This document shows positions 45,410-53,310 of a stretch of DNA of 64,000 bases, one piece after another. Both the position numbers and the translations under genes were made by a program. Every line of letters starts with the position of its first letter. The stretch's first letter is position 1. The stretch spans positions 62,001-126,000 of the forward strand of contig NZ_POXG01000002.1 of assembly GCF_003044565.1 (NCBI RefSeq), written 5' to 3'. The notes below the pieces were generated by a model. It was not told where the DNA came from and searched no databases. It was given only the letters and a program-made list of their open reading frames with translations. The stretch comes from Neisseria sicca. Its GTDB lineage: Bacteria > Pseudomonadota > Gammaproteobacteria > Burkholderiales > Neisseriaceae.

Positions 45410-46234
45410 TCAACTACCTATTCCGTAACTGCGGTTATAAGGGCGGCAGGAGATGCTGAAATTAATTAAGTTTGCATCTGCCGACTCTTCCATATCGATC
45501 AATAACCGTGACAACATTTCATCCGCTTCTGCCATACGGTCAATATCACTGCCAAAGCACAGCATTTTCAATTCGATAAATATGTCTGATTCAATCGAAT
45601 AACCAAAAGAATAGGTAGGTATCTGAAACCCTATCTCTTTAAGCCGTTCTTTCGCAGCCAAAATTGCAGAGACCAAGACGACTTCATCAATTTCTGTATT
45701 TTTCAAAAGCAGGTGCAACCGCTCCAATTCGTCCTGTTGGTTCGTTTCGAGGGAATTCATTTTGTTTAGACGTTCGATAATCCGTCCCGGTCGCTCAATA
45801 AAACCATATAACATACCGAGATGAGCCAACGGCTTTAAAAACAAAGGATCATCTGTTTTTTCGGAAGCAGCAAACATTTGTTTCAAATATACGGTTGCCT
45901 CTTCAAAGTATCCCATCCTGTTTAAACCGTTCAATCTGAAAAAATTGGCCATAGCCGGAATGTCCGATGCGGATATGACGTCAAGGTGTTTGTCGAAATC
46001 GTCCTTACGGTTATTGATTGCATCCAACATACCCAATATCAGATAACCGTAAGGTGCGTCCGGAGTGCCAAACAAAGATTTTGCATCCCGTTCCAATCCG
46101 GAAAGCAGCAGCGGGCGCGGATTTTCTTGTTCCAGTGCTTGTTTAAGCCTTTGAAACGCACTTGGTGCGACAGTTGCGGCAACAGCCATTTCAAACCTCT
46201 CTTTAATGTCTGACAATTTTATAGGATTTTTCAT
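45410..46234 (-). CDS. Helical-repeat protein, partner of the HEPN protein
   Basis: A 274-residue, largely alpha-helical protein. Repeated helix pairs such as MANFFRLNGLNRMGYFEEAT and KPLAHLGMLYGFIERPGRII suggest TPR-like repeats over about residues 60-180. The C-terminal 80 residues look like a separate alpha/beta domain. It is 3 bp before the HEPN gene and has an uptake-sequence terminator between it and virB11. The start lacks a clear Shine-Dalgarno. No family recognised. Confidence 0.6.
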   Translation of the reverse strand: MKNPIKLSDIKERFEMAVAATVAPSAFQRLKQALEQENPRPLLLSGLERDAKSLFGTPDAPYGYLILGMLDAINNRKDDFDKHLDVISASDIPAMANFFRLNGLNRMGYFEEATVYLKQMFAASEKTDDPLFLKPLAHLGMLYGFIERPGRIIERLNKMNSLETNQQDELERLHLLLKNTEIDEVVLVSAILAAKERLKEIGFQIPTYSFGYSIESDIFIELKMLCFGSDIDRMAEADEMLSRLLIDMEESADANLINFSISCRPYNRSYGIGS

Positions 46235-46337
46235 CTATAGACAAAATCGCATATACGATGATGTTTTGATGATGTCAGTCCCCAAGTCCCTCTTCATCTA
46301 TGTAAACAGACATATCCAACTCTTTTCACAAGGTAAA

Positions 46338-46369
46338 AAGGTCGTCTGAAAAAATTTTCAGACGACCTT
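46338..46369 (-). terminator. DUS-pair terminator after virB11
   Basis: AAGGTCGTCTGAAAA and its complement, 2-nt loop, followed on the minus strand by five T; starts 3 bp after the virB11 stop. Confidence 0.85.
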
Positions 46370-46372
46370 GTA

Positions 46373-47470
46373 TTACTGTAAACGCCCTTGCATAGCGTAG
46401 TATTTTTCGACAGGGTCGAAATAGAGTTCGGTCATGCGGGTTTTTTCAAAGTAACAGATAACGTCAATAGTGGAACGGACAGTGTTAAGAATATAACCGG
46501 GATCCATAGTTTGGCCGGTAGCTGATTCTTTGGCCAATTGCATGATGCGGTAGTGAACATCACGAGCACTGTTTGCATGAACGGAAGTCAGTCCTCCCGG
46601 GTGTCCGGTATTAAGAGCGGCAAGATAGTCCCAAGCCTCATCCCCCCTTAATTCCGTCAAAAAAATCCGTCCCGGTTTAAGCCGCATGCACGCCGCAATA
46701 ATCATCTTGGCTGTGATATGTCCACTGTAGAACAAATGTGCATGGTTAGGATGCAAAGGTAGATCAAGTTCGTGAGTGTCTTCAATAGTAACCAGCCGTT
46801 CATGAGCAGGAATCATGTCGGCCAGTGTTTTGGTAAACGTAGTCTTTCCCGACCCCGTACCGCCTACCATGCAAATATTCAACCTCTGTGCTATCGCAAT
46901 TCTGAAAAATTCATTCAGTTCGCCGTTGGCTTTATGTTCCAACATTTTGTACTGCCAGTCGGTCAATTTGACGTCAGACGGTAGCTTCATCCTGTCGGAT
47001 ACGTCACGGACCCAGCGGCTCTCTATTTCGATTTCCGACTCTGTACGACGTTCTGCCACGCCGTGCCCCGATACGTCGTTAAAACCATTCAGACGACCTG
47101 TATCAAGATAGTCCGACATCGTGAAACGGCTGTTCGAAGGTTTGCGGAAAGCAAAAACAACCGTTCCGTTTTCGCAACTGGGGGACATCATGATATGGCC
47201 GCGCTCACCGTTGGGTAGCGTTACCGAATGAATGGGGGATTCGTATGAGATATGCTTTTTATTGTAAGTACATAGCGTATTTGCCAGTTTTTCCAATACG
47301 GGCAGGGGTAAATCAGGTCGTTCAATACGGCGGCAGCCGTCGGCATCTTCAAGAAACACTTCCCCAGGTCGGTTTATGAATACTTCGGTTACTCCAGGGG
47401 TATTGAGATATTCCGTCAGCTTCAACTTGTCCAGTAGATTGCGTGACGAAACAGAATTATCGTGAACCAT
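46373..47470 (-). CDS. virB11: Type IV secretion ATPase VirB11
   Basis: A 365-residue hexameric traffic ATPase of the VirB11/GspE superfamily. Walker A is MVGGTGSGKTTFTKTL (about residues 202-217), the Asp box is TIEDTHELDLP and Walker B is FLTELRGDEAWDYL, followed by the His box TGHPGGLTSVHA. An insertion of about 20 residues before the catalytic domain includes HGVAERRTESEIEIESRW. Last gene of the T4SS cluster before a terminator. A complex hairpin pair separates it from virB10. Confidence 0.95.
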   Translation of the reverse strand: MVHDNSVSSRNLLDKLKLTEYLNTPGVTEVFINRPGEVFLEDADGCRRIERPDLPLPVLEKLANTLCTYNKKHISYESPIHSVTLPNGERGHIMMSPSCENGTVVFAFRKPSNSRFTMSDYLDTGRLNGFNDVSGHGVAERRTESEIEIESRWVRDVSDRMKLPSDVKLTDWQYKMLEHKANGELNEFFRIAIAQRLNICMVGGTGSGKTTFTKTLADMIPAHERLVTIEDTHELDLPLHPNHAHLFYSGHITAKMIIAACMRLKPGRIFLTELRGDEAWDYLAALNTGHPGGLTSVHANSARDVHYRIMQLAKESATGQTMDPGYILNTVRSTIDVICYFEKTRMTELYFDPVEKYYAMQGRLQ

Positions 47471-47491
47471 TACATATTCCTTTGTTATTAA

Positions 47492-47558
47492 CGGCTTGTT
47501 CTATAACTGCCTGTCGGGGCAGTTATAGAACAAGCCGCTCCTTTTAAGTGAGCGGCTT
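47492..47558 (-). promoter_or_regulatory. Two overlapping, mutually exclusive hairpins between virB10 and virB11
   Basis: In transcript order, AAGCCGCTC/GAGCGGCTT (47558-47532) forms first; then CGGCTTGTTCTATAACTGCC and its complement (47537-47492, perfect 20-bp stem, 6-nt loop) competes for the shared AAGCCG-containing segment. This resembles an attenuator switch 22 bp before virB11. Confidence 0.6.
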
Positions 47559-47562
47559 CGGG

Positions 47563-48792
47563 TTAATATCGGTTGGAGACCGTAACGTTTTCATATACCC
47601 CTGAAAAATCTACATCACGCGCAACAAAGACCATGATTTCCGTGCCTTGATTGACGTATCCGGTTGGTGGAATGTTGATGCTGTTTTTCAGAGCCTCAGT
47701 AGCCATTTCCTGTACGGCATTACCCGTATTTTCATATGAAATGTGGTTGTTATTACCCGACGTGCGGTTCTGTCCGTTACTGAATCCGTTGCCTATGTCC
47801 CCAATCATGCTGATCATGATGGCACCTCCGAACCGCTGCCAAAAGTGATAATTCACTTTGGCAGGATGCCCTGATGCGCCGAGCGAATCGCCGCCGGGAC
47901 TGTCCAGAGCCACACGGATGCCTTCCGGTGTCTCCAAGGTATTCCATAAAACAAAAACTCGGGCCTGACCATGTGTCAGCGCGGAAGTCTGTTCGCCGAT
48001 AATGGTAGAACCACGCTCAACCAGAAGCGTCTTGCCGTTGGCCGAATAGACGTCACGTGCCACTTGGCAACGGGTTAAACCAGGATGGGTTGTGACAATC
48101 TTTGTGGTAGTGACACAGGGAATACCCGTACCGCGATTCAACACATAGGTTAAGTCGCCGCGACTCTCAGCAACGGTAGGCTTATAATTTCCAGGGCTCA
48201 GTCTTGCGGTCAGCGGGTTGCCCGAAGAGATTGACGAACCTACATCCGTTTCACCGACAACCGTACTGTCAGGGTGTATGTTAGTAAGTGTGGCTGCCGC
48301 AGCGCCTGAAACTGTTCCTCCATCCATGCCTTGTGGGGATAGGTCCACATCAAAACGCTCGTCAGGCGGAATTTCTGTTGTAACGCCCGTTTCAGGGCCC
48401 TTTTCAGGGTCCGTTTCCGTAAGCTGTGGATTTGATGCAGGTTTTACTTCACTCGCCGCAGCAGGCTCGGATGCTGCGGCAGACGAGGTATCGGCAGTCA
48501 TTTCTATTATTTCATCTTGTTCTGCTTTAAAATTTTTACTGTCTGCCTTGCCATCAACCACTTCCTCTTCCGTTTTTTTCTCTACTTCGTCGGAACCTCC
48601 GGAATAATTAAACAGGGCGGCTGCGGAAACTCCGGCAACAGCTAATGCAGCAAGCAGGAACATCATGTTTTTCATGGTGCTCCTGCTTTTAACATTCAGG
48701 TCGGTAGGAATGCCGCGTTCAATACTGTTGTCACCGATACGTTCTTGCAGGCTTGGTTGTTCATCATCGGGTCTGATTTCGTTTTGCTTCAT
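47563..48792 (-). CDS. virB10: Type IV secretion protein VirB10
   Basis: A 409-residue protein spanning both membranes. A short cytoplasmic N-terminus precedes one transmembrane helix (about residues 43-61), then a long Pro/Glu/Ser-rich periplasmic linker (about 70-185) and the TrbI-type beta-barrel domain (GNYKPTVAESRGDLTYVLNR onward) with the conserved RGSTIIGEQ, VLWNTLETPEGIRVALDSPG and DSLGASG segments. It forms the outer-membrane core complex with VirB7 and VirB9. The start overlaps the virB9 stop by 4 bp. Confidence 0.95.
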   Translation of the reverse strand: MKQNEIRPDDEQPSLQERIGDNSIERGIPTDLNVKSRSTMKNMMFLLAALAVAGVSAAALFNYSGGSDEVEKKTEEEVVDGKADSKNFKAEQDEIIEMTADTSSAAASEPAAASEVKPASNPQLTETDPEKGPETGVTTEIPPDERFDVDLSPQGMDGGTVSGAAAATLTNIHPDSTVVGETDVGSSISSGNPLTARLSPGNYKPTVAESRGDLTYVLNRGTGIPCVTTTKIVTTHPGLTRCQVARDVYSANGKTLLVERGSTIIGEQTSALTHGQARVFVLWNTLETPEGIRVALDSPGGDSLGASGHPAKVNYHFWQRFGGAIMISMIGDIGNGFSNGQNRTSGNNNHISYENTGNAVQEMATEALKNSINIPPTGYVNQGTEIMVFVARDVDFSGVYENVTVSNRY

Positions 48793-49628
48793 TTTTTATC
48801 CTTTTTCATACGGACGGTTCGGCTTTGAGTACTGCCGGTCAGATTGAACTTACCTTGCGGGTTGTAACTGCGGTTCTCTATACCGAGAACTGTGTTATTC
48901 AGCCGCAAAACAAATTTTTCTGCCGTTTCATGGACAATCAACGTATCGCCTTCAACATGACTGTTTACGGCAGCTTCAGATCCATCGGCATTTACCCTGA
49001 ATACTGCCGGCAAATCTTTAGCATTGTCATAACGGAAGTAGGTAAAACGGCCATCGTCGTAAATTTCGGTCGGTGCCAATGATTTTTTGCCGCGCCCCCA
49101 ATAATTCCGGTTATAGTCGCCACCGCTAGGATTACGTGCTTCGTTTGCACGTAAAACGGCAGCAGCTTCAAGCTGTTTCGACATTTCAGCCCGTTGCCGT
49201 TTGCGGACATCGTTCGGATAGAGAAATTCCAATACAAACGTAGGCGGATGATTTTGATCTGCCATTTTTAAATCAAGCGAATAGCGGCGTTTTTTGTTGG
49301 ATACCATCAATAAGTTGGTGGACGGTTGGGGTTTGGTTGGTTTGAAAAAAATGTTGTTTCCGCGAACCTTCACCCCCCAGGCCTTACCATATCCCGTTAC
49401 CAAACCTTCATTCACGGGATTGGCGACATCAACCGTTTCTCCTTCCTCCAACTGAACCAAAGTTGCATATCCGACTTTTGCCCTTACAACCACAACATCA
49501 TAGGGATTATGGTTGATACTTTGAATCCTCTTATCATATGGTGAGCGGTTGGGATTGACTGCGGCAAAGGCCGTCTGAAAAGACAAACCGGCCACAAGGC
49601 CGGTTATCAGCAAGGTTTTTTTCATCAT
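48789..49628 (-). CDS. virB9: Type IV secretion protein VirB9
   Basis: A 279-residue periplasmic/outer-membrane core-complex protein with a signal peptide (MMKKTLLITGLVAGLSFQTA, cleaved near AFA-AVNP). The N-terminal domain contains GKAWGVKVRGNNIFFKP and the C-terminal CagX-like domain contains YDDGRFTYFRYDNAKDLPAVF, which binds VirB7. It contains one AGGCCGTCTGAA uptake sequence. It overlaps virB8 and virB10 by 4 bp each, so translation of the three is coupled. Confidence 0.95.
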   Translation of the reverse strand: MMKKTLLITGLVAGLSFQTAFAAVNPNRSPYDKRIQSINHNPYDVVVVRAKVGYATLVQLEEGETVDVANPVNEGLVTGYGKAWGVKVRGNNIFFKPTKPQPSTNLLMVSNKKRRYSLDLKMADQNHPPTFVLEFLYPNDVRKRQRAEMSKQLEAAAVLRANEARNPSGGDYNRNYWGRGKKSLAPTEIYDDGRFTYFRYDNAKDLPAVFRVNADGSEAAVNSHVEGDTLIVHETAEKFVLRLNNTVLGIENRSYNPQGKFNLTGSTQSRTVRMKKDKK

Positions 49629-50365
49629 TGCGCAACCTCTTCGGTAACGTTGTAACTTAACACTTGAAAGCCCAGGGGGTTAATATCTCGAACCGCCTCG
49701 GTCATCGGGGTTGTCTTAAACTCAAAGGCAATAGTGGCAATCATTTTTTGCGGCGGTGCCGGTTTGATTTCGGAATTACCCACTGGAACCAACCGTTTTT
49801 CAAACCGTACCTGCGCCATATCGCCTACAAACGAGATATTTGTCACCTTTACAAGCACTTCGGCATTTTGTTTCAAAACCTTATGCGGTGCAGTTGGACT
49901 TTCGTAAAAAGCTCGATATTTGGCTTGAACTTCGGGAGAGTTGAAGAGTTTTGTCGTATCATATGTCGCCTGAATCGTGTTCCAGTTATAACCTTCACGG
50001 AACATGACATATTGGCGCAGCCAGTGCCGGTTAATCACTTCATCGTAAGTCATCTGTTTGTTTTTAATAGTAGTTACGATATTGGTCTCTCCCGAGGTCT
50101 TATCCACCTCGATAACAAAGGGAAAGGCCTCTTTTAAGGGCGTGAGACTGGTAACGGCAACAACAGACAACCCTGCAATAACCAGTCCGCCGATGCCGAC
50201 GCGCTTCCAAGTGCTTGCATTTTGCTGTGCGATATCTACCAAGGTTTTTTCAAATCCCAGTGCCATCCGGATCATTTGATCTACTTCTTTGCCGATGCGC
50301 TTTTTTTGCTCTTTCTGTAACTGTTCTTCAGTCTGCGGTTGTTTGGTTTTTTTACGGAAAAACAT
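49625..50365 (-). CDS. virB8: Type IV secretion protein VirB8
   Basis: A 246-residue bitopic inner-membrane protein. A charged cytoplasmic N-terminus (residues 1-55) precedes one transmembrane helix (about 56-74, VGIGGLVIAGLSVVAVTSL) and a periplasmic NTF2-like domain (INRHWLRQYVMFREGYNWNT; then PIGFQ-like NPLGFQVLSYNV at the end). It nucleates assembly of the channel. The start overlaps the virB7 stop by 1 bp and the end overlaps virB9 by 4 bp. Confidence 0.94.
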   Translation of the reverse strand: MFFRKKTKQPQTEEQLQKEQKKRIGKEVDQMIRMALGFEKTLVDIAQQNASTWKRVGIGGLVIAGLSVVAVTSLTPLKEAFPFVIEVDKTSGETNIVTTIKNKQMTYDEVINRHWLRQYVMFREGYNWNTIQATYDTTKLFNSPEVQAKYRAFYESPTAPHKVLKQNAEVLVKVTNISFVGDMAQVRFEKRLVPVGNSEIKPAPPQKMIATIAFEFKTTPMTEAVRDINPLGFQVLSYNVTEEVAQ

Positions 50366-50484
50366 TATCGTGCTCCGGTATGTTGCTGAACGTTAATCGG
50401 AAATGCCTGCCCATAAGGTTGTTTGGGAGCAGAGGAGCAGGCGGCCAGAACAGCGGCAAGTGCAGCCAATAAAATCATTTTCAT
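50365..50484 (-). CDS. virB7: Type IV secretion lipoprotein VirB7
   Basis: A 39-residue lipoprotein: MKMILLAALAAVLAACSSAP, with lipobox LAAC (Cys16), then a short mature part. AAGGAAAC precedes the start at 50484; an upstream in-frame Met at 50574 would run through a hairpin. Size and position immediately before virB8 fit VirB7, which stabilises VirB9 in the outer-membrane ring. Confidence 0.85.
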   Translation of the reverse strand: MKMILLAALAAVLAACSSAPKQPYGQAFPINVQQHTGAR

Positions 50485-50508
50485 ATCAGTTTCCTTTTTT
50501 AAAAGTAC

Positions 50509-50541
50509 AAAAGCCCGCACAGTGGATACTGTCGGGCTTTT
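50509..50541 (-). terminator. Hairpin upstream of virB7
   Basis: AAAAGCCCG...CGGGCTTTT with an inner ACAGT/ACTGT stem. On the minus strand GTACTTTT follows. Confidence 0.75.
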
Positions 50542-50558
50542 AACGCTCAGGTATAAAA

Positions 50559-50720
50559 TCAGTTGTCGTACCAATCTCTGCGGTCGAAACTGACCATTCC
50601 TACCAATGCAATAGGGAACACCAAAGCCATCATAATGGCAGGACCGATGTTGTTATGGCGGTTCAAATAGGCAATAAATACCAAACCGAACAAGATACCG
50701 ACTCCTAGCAACATTTTCAT
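50559..50720 (-). CDS. Small two-helix membrane protein in the T4SS cluster
   Basis: A 53-residue frame (MKMLLGVGILFGLVFIAYLN onward) with GGAAGG upstream of the ATG. Two hydrophobic helices (about residues 4-19 and 27-43) and a charged tail ending RRDWYDN. It lies 18 bp after the gene at 50739 and before virB7, in the gap where IncN/IncW-type systems often carry small membrane proteins. Function unknown, but ribosome-binding site, spacing and composition support a real gene. Confidence 0.65.
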   Translation of the reverse strand: MKMLLGVGILFGLVFIAYLNRHNNIGPAIMMALVFPIALVGMVSFDRRDWYDN

Positions 50721-50738
50721 AATGGAATTTCCTTCCCT

Positions 50739-51200
50739 TTATTTGATGTTATCAAAGGCATAATCATTAACAAACGCGCTCCAGTCGCGGCCGTTATGCA
50801 GGTTTTTGACCGTAACGCTTCTTCCATATCTGTCGAGCAGGTAGATGGTATAACTATGAGAAGCCCAGCCGAAAATACTTTGCCGGTACTGCGCCTGATC
50901 GAAGTTTTCCCAGCGAATGCCGCGAATGCCTTCAGACCACGGAAACAGACCGCTGTAATACCATACACCGGTCTCATCCATATAGGCACGGCAACAGGAA
51001 AGTCGGAACAGTATCCAACCGAACCCAACCAGATACAGCAGTGTCAGACCATAGAATACCGTTTGTGCTGCGCTTTTACCCAATGCCAATCCGAGCATCC
51101 CTGAAATAACGGCAAAGGCGGAAGACACAACAAACAGATAGAGCAGGATTCCTATAACAAAATACTGGATATACGCTACCCAAGACAGGCGTGCAGTCAT
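50739..51200 (-). CDS. Membrane protein with PH-like domain, unknown function
   Basis: A 153-residue protein with two transmembrane segments (about residues 12-35 and 47-66) and a cytoplasmic part with the beta-rich pattern ETGVWYYSGLFPWSEGIRGI, WENFDQ, YTIYLLDRYGRSV that recalls bacterial PH-like domains. It lies between virB6 and virB7 with 21-bp and 18-bp gaps and is part of the T4SS transcript. It may aid channel assembly or surface exclusion; neither is shown. Confidence 0.65.
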   Translation of the reverse strand: MTARLSWVAYIQYFVIGILLYLFVVSSAFAVISGMLGLALGKSAAQTVFYGLTLLYLVGFGWILFRLSCCRAYMDETGVWYYSGLFPWSEGIRGIRWENFDQAQYRQSIFGWASHSYTIYLLDRYGRSVTVKNLHNGRDWSAFVNDYAFDNIK

Positions 51201-51221
51201 GTTCGACTCCTATCGATTAAA

Positions 51222-52202
51222 TTAAGATGGGCGTTTGTTAGACACCGGGGAGACACCGCCGCCGCTACGGCGATTGGAGGCCGCATTGAGTGTGGCAGCC
51301 CCGGCTCGACCTACTAAACGGCCTGCCGTACCTAAACCACTTGCGAGAGACATCATATGACGGGAAGCTCCCGACACAGCCGCACCACCCGTCAAAGCTG
51401 AGGCAATACTCGGAATGTTGAAAACGACGACTAGGAAGATGATGGTTTGTAACAAAAACAGCGGTGGTAGTACTTCGGCGGCAGCGTAATCGGCAATACC
51501 GCCAGACATGGCCATGTTAATCGCCTTATCAAATGCCGCCATCTGAATTTTAACCAACAGAACAAACATCGTGCAGGTCAGAATATGGTTCAAACACTGG
51601 CCGATCCAATTGATCGCGTACTGCCGCGTTGCCGGAAACAACATGCAGCCGAGAAATACAGGTCCGATCATCAGAACCAAAGCCAAGGAAATTTTAGCGA
51701 CCATGTAGAAGGCAAAAGACAGCCCGACAACCAATGCTCCACAAATCGTGATAACTAGACCTATCTTGATAACAAGTCCGAAATGTACGGCTATCTCATA
51801 CCATTGATGTTGATCATGTAGTTCTGATATCTTATCAAGCAAATCCATTAACAATTTCCAACTGGCATCCATTGCCGACGCATCCACTTTGTAGCCGCCG
51901 GCAAAGATTCCAGCAATCTCGTCTGGCATTCTGTAAATGATATGGGCCAATTTCATGTAAGTCGCCGGAGCCAACGAGAGCCCGATAATCAACATCCATC
52001 CGCAGCATTTTTTGAGAAAATCCACGGCCAGAACATCAAGACTAGAATTGTAATAATCCCAAATGACAAGCAGTACGTAAAAAGAAAAACAGGCGACGAA
52101 CAGTGGTGTAACCTGTCCGATAAAGTCGCCAGTCTTATCCAACAGGTTCTGCCCCAAATCCGCCCCGAGCGTTTTGGCCACGTCGGCAAAAAAGGTTGAC
52201 AT
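51222..52202 (-). CDS. virB6: Type IV secretion protein VirB6
   Basis: A 326-residue polytopic inner-membrane protein with about six helices (for example FVACFSFYVLLVIWDYY, IGLVITICGALVVGLSFAFY, ISLALVLMIGPVFLGCMLF), typical of VirB6/TrbL. The start is the Met at 52202 (MSTFFADVAKTLGADLGQNL) with TTGGAGA 8 bp upstream; a further 8 codons upstream have no Shine-Dalgarno. The C-terminus is a low-complexity Ala/Gly/Ser/Arg tail. A hairpin lies 17 bp upstream of the start. Confidence 0.92.
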   Translation of the reverse strand: MSTFFADVAKTLGADLGQNLLDKTGDFIGQVTPLFVACFSFYVLLVIWDYYNSSLDVLAVDFLKKCCGWMLIIGLSLAPATYMKLAHIIYRMPDEIAGIFAGGYKVDASAMDASWKLLMDLLDKISELHDQHQWYEIAVHFGLVIKIGLVITICGALVVGLSFAFYMVAKISLALVLMIGPVFLGCMLFPATRQYAINWIGQCLNHILTCTMFVLLVKIQMAAFDKAINMAMSGGIADYAAAEVLPPLFLLQTIIFLVVVFNIPSIASALTGGAAVSGASRHMMSLASGLGTAGRLVGRAGAATLNAASNRRSGGGVSPVSNKRPS

Positions 52203-52218
52203 AAACGTCTCCAATAAG

Positions 52219-52244
52219 AAAACCACCGTCGAAACGGTGGTTTT
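52219..52244 (-). terminator. Hairpin upstream of virB6
   Basis: AAAACCACCGT-TTCG-ACGGTGGTTTT on the minus strand (UUCG tetraloop), then TTGGAGA and the start codon. Confidence 0.8.
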
Positions 52245-52261
52245 AGCTAGTTAATCAGTGT

Positions 52262-52468
52262 TTATTTTTCAGGACGAGGATATTTCTTATCACAATCAAT
52301 ATTCGTATTGTTAATCCGATTTTGACGGATGCAACTGTTACGTTGTTTATTGATTTCAGATAATTCCCTATCCTTGTTCATCTGTTGATAAAACTTCTCT
52401 TCTTCGGACTGACCGCAGGCGGATAATAATAATGCCGCACAAAGCAGCCCCGATAGATGAAGTTTCAT
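52262..52468 (-). CDS. Small lipoprotein, possible entry-exclusion protein
   Basis: A 68-residue lipoprotein (MKLHLSGLLCAALLLSACGQ, lipobox LSAC, Cys18) with a highly charged mature part. It sits between virB5 and virB6, the place where IncN/IncW-type systems encode the Eex entry-exclusion lipoprotein. Its C-terminal RNSCIRQNRINNTN is almost identical to the C-terminus of the neighbouring VirB5 (RNSCIRQNRINNSN), including two cysteines, so the two tails share an origin or bind the same partner. Exclusion function is inferred from position. Confidence 0.6.
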   Translation of the reverse strand: MKLHLSGLLCAALLLSACGQSEEEKFYQQMNKDRELSEINKQRNSCIRQNRINNTNIDCDKKYPRPEK

Positions 52469-52488
52469 TTCAGATGTCCTTTCAGTTG

Positions 52489-53151
52489 TTAACTACAAGC
52501 CGTATTGGAGTTGTTAATCCGATTTTGACGAATACAACTATTGCGAGCCGCACGTTTTTTTACTTGGACTTTTTCATCCAGTGCCATAAACCGTTCCATC
52601 ATATCCAGTTGAGTTTGGTTTTGCTGGATATAGGCGTTTTCTAAGGCGATACGGTTTTGCAGGTCGGCGGCTGCTTTGGCATCTTGGGTAGTATTTACCC
52701 TATCCATCAACGCCTTAATGTTTTGAAAGCGTAGTTCTGAATCCTTGATGGCTTTCAGAGTCAGATCAAAATGTTTGATCAAACGCTCATTATCCGCGTT
52801 TTGATTATAGCCTTTGGAACTCAATAGATTGTTAAAGTTCCCACCTTTCGTCTGCATGGCTGCATCATAAACCGATTTCCACTCATCGGGCAGTTGTTCG
52901 AGGGCATCGGTTTTCAGGATATTGCCCAGATTGCGGTTGCCGGTCAGGGCTTTGACTTGGTTCTTCAATTCGGTAATTTGCTTGATCTGGTTTTGAATTT
53001 GTTGCCCCAGTTGGATGCCCTGTTGTATCGACTGGGCAAGCTGCGCAGGGTCTATCACGGGAATACCACCCGCCATCGTTGGGGCAGAGGTAGCAATCAT
53101 CAGACCAACGGCAAACGCCCCCGCTGTTTTTTTGACTTTGTAAAGTTTCAT
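52489..53151 (-). CDS. virB5: Type IV secretion minor pilin VirB5
   Basis: A 220-residue secreted protein with a signal peptide (about 28 residues, ending PTMAGG) and an all-helical mature part typical of VirB5 (GIPVIDPAQLAQSIQQGIQL; QNQIKQITELKNQVKALTGN). It is thought to sit at the pilus tip. The C-terminus carries RNSCIRQNRINNSNTACS, a Cys-containing tail repeated in the adjacent lipoprotein. AGGAGA precedes the start and two hairpins lie between it and virB4. Confidence 0.88.
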   Translation of the reverse strand: MKLYKVKKTAGAFAVGLMIATSAPTMAGGIPVIDPAQLAQSIQQGIQLGQQIQNQIKQITELKNQVKALTGNRNLGNILKTDALEQLPDEWKSVYDAAMQTKGGNFNNLLSSKGYNQNADNERLIKHFDLTLKAIKDSELRFQNIKALMDRVNTTQDAKAAADLQNRIALENAYIQQNQTQLDMMERFMALDEKVQVKKRAARNSCIRQNRINNSNTACS

Positions 53152-53177
53152 CGAAATCTCCTACGAACAATGAGAAA

Positions 53178-53194
53178 CGCCGCATTGTGCGGCG
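53178..53194 (-). terminator. Hairpin upstream of virB5
   Basis: CGCCGCA-CAA-TGCGGCG followed by TTTCTC on the minus strand, then AGGAGA and the ATG. Confidence 0.65.
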
Positions 53195-53231
53195 GATGGG
53201 TGAGGCCGTCCGTAAACGGCAGGAAAGTAAA

Positions 53232-53261
53232 AGGCCGTCTGAAAACAGTTTCAGACGGCCT
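53232..53261 (-). terminator. DUS-pair hairpin after virB4 (AGGCCGTCTGAA dialect)
   Basis: AGGCCGTCTGAAA and its complement with a 4-nt loop, 50 bp after the virB4 stop. The dialect differs from the GGTCGTCTGAA pairs of the chromosome. Confidence 0.8.
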
Positions 53262-53310
53262 ATGTGTTTATATTTCAGTGAATATTTGCGTTCGGCTTTT
53301 CTCCTTCGAA

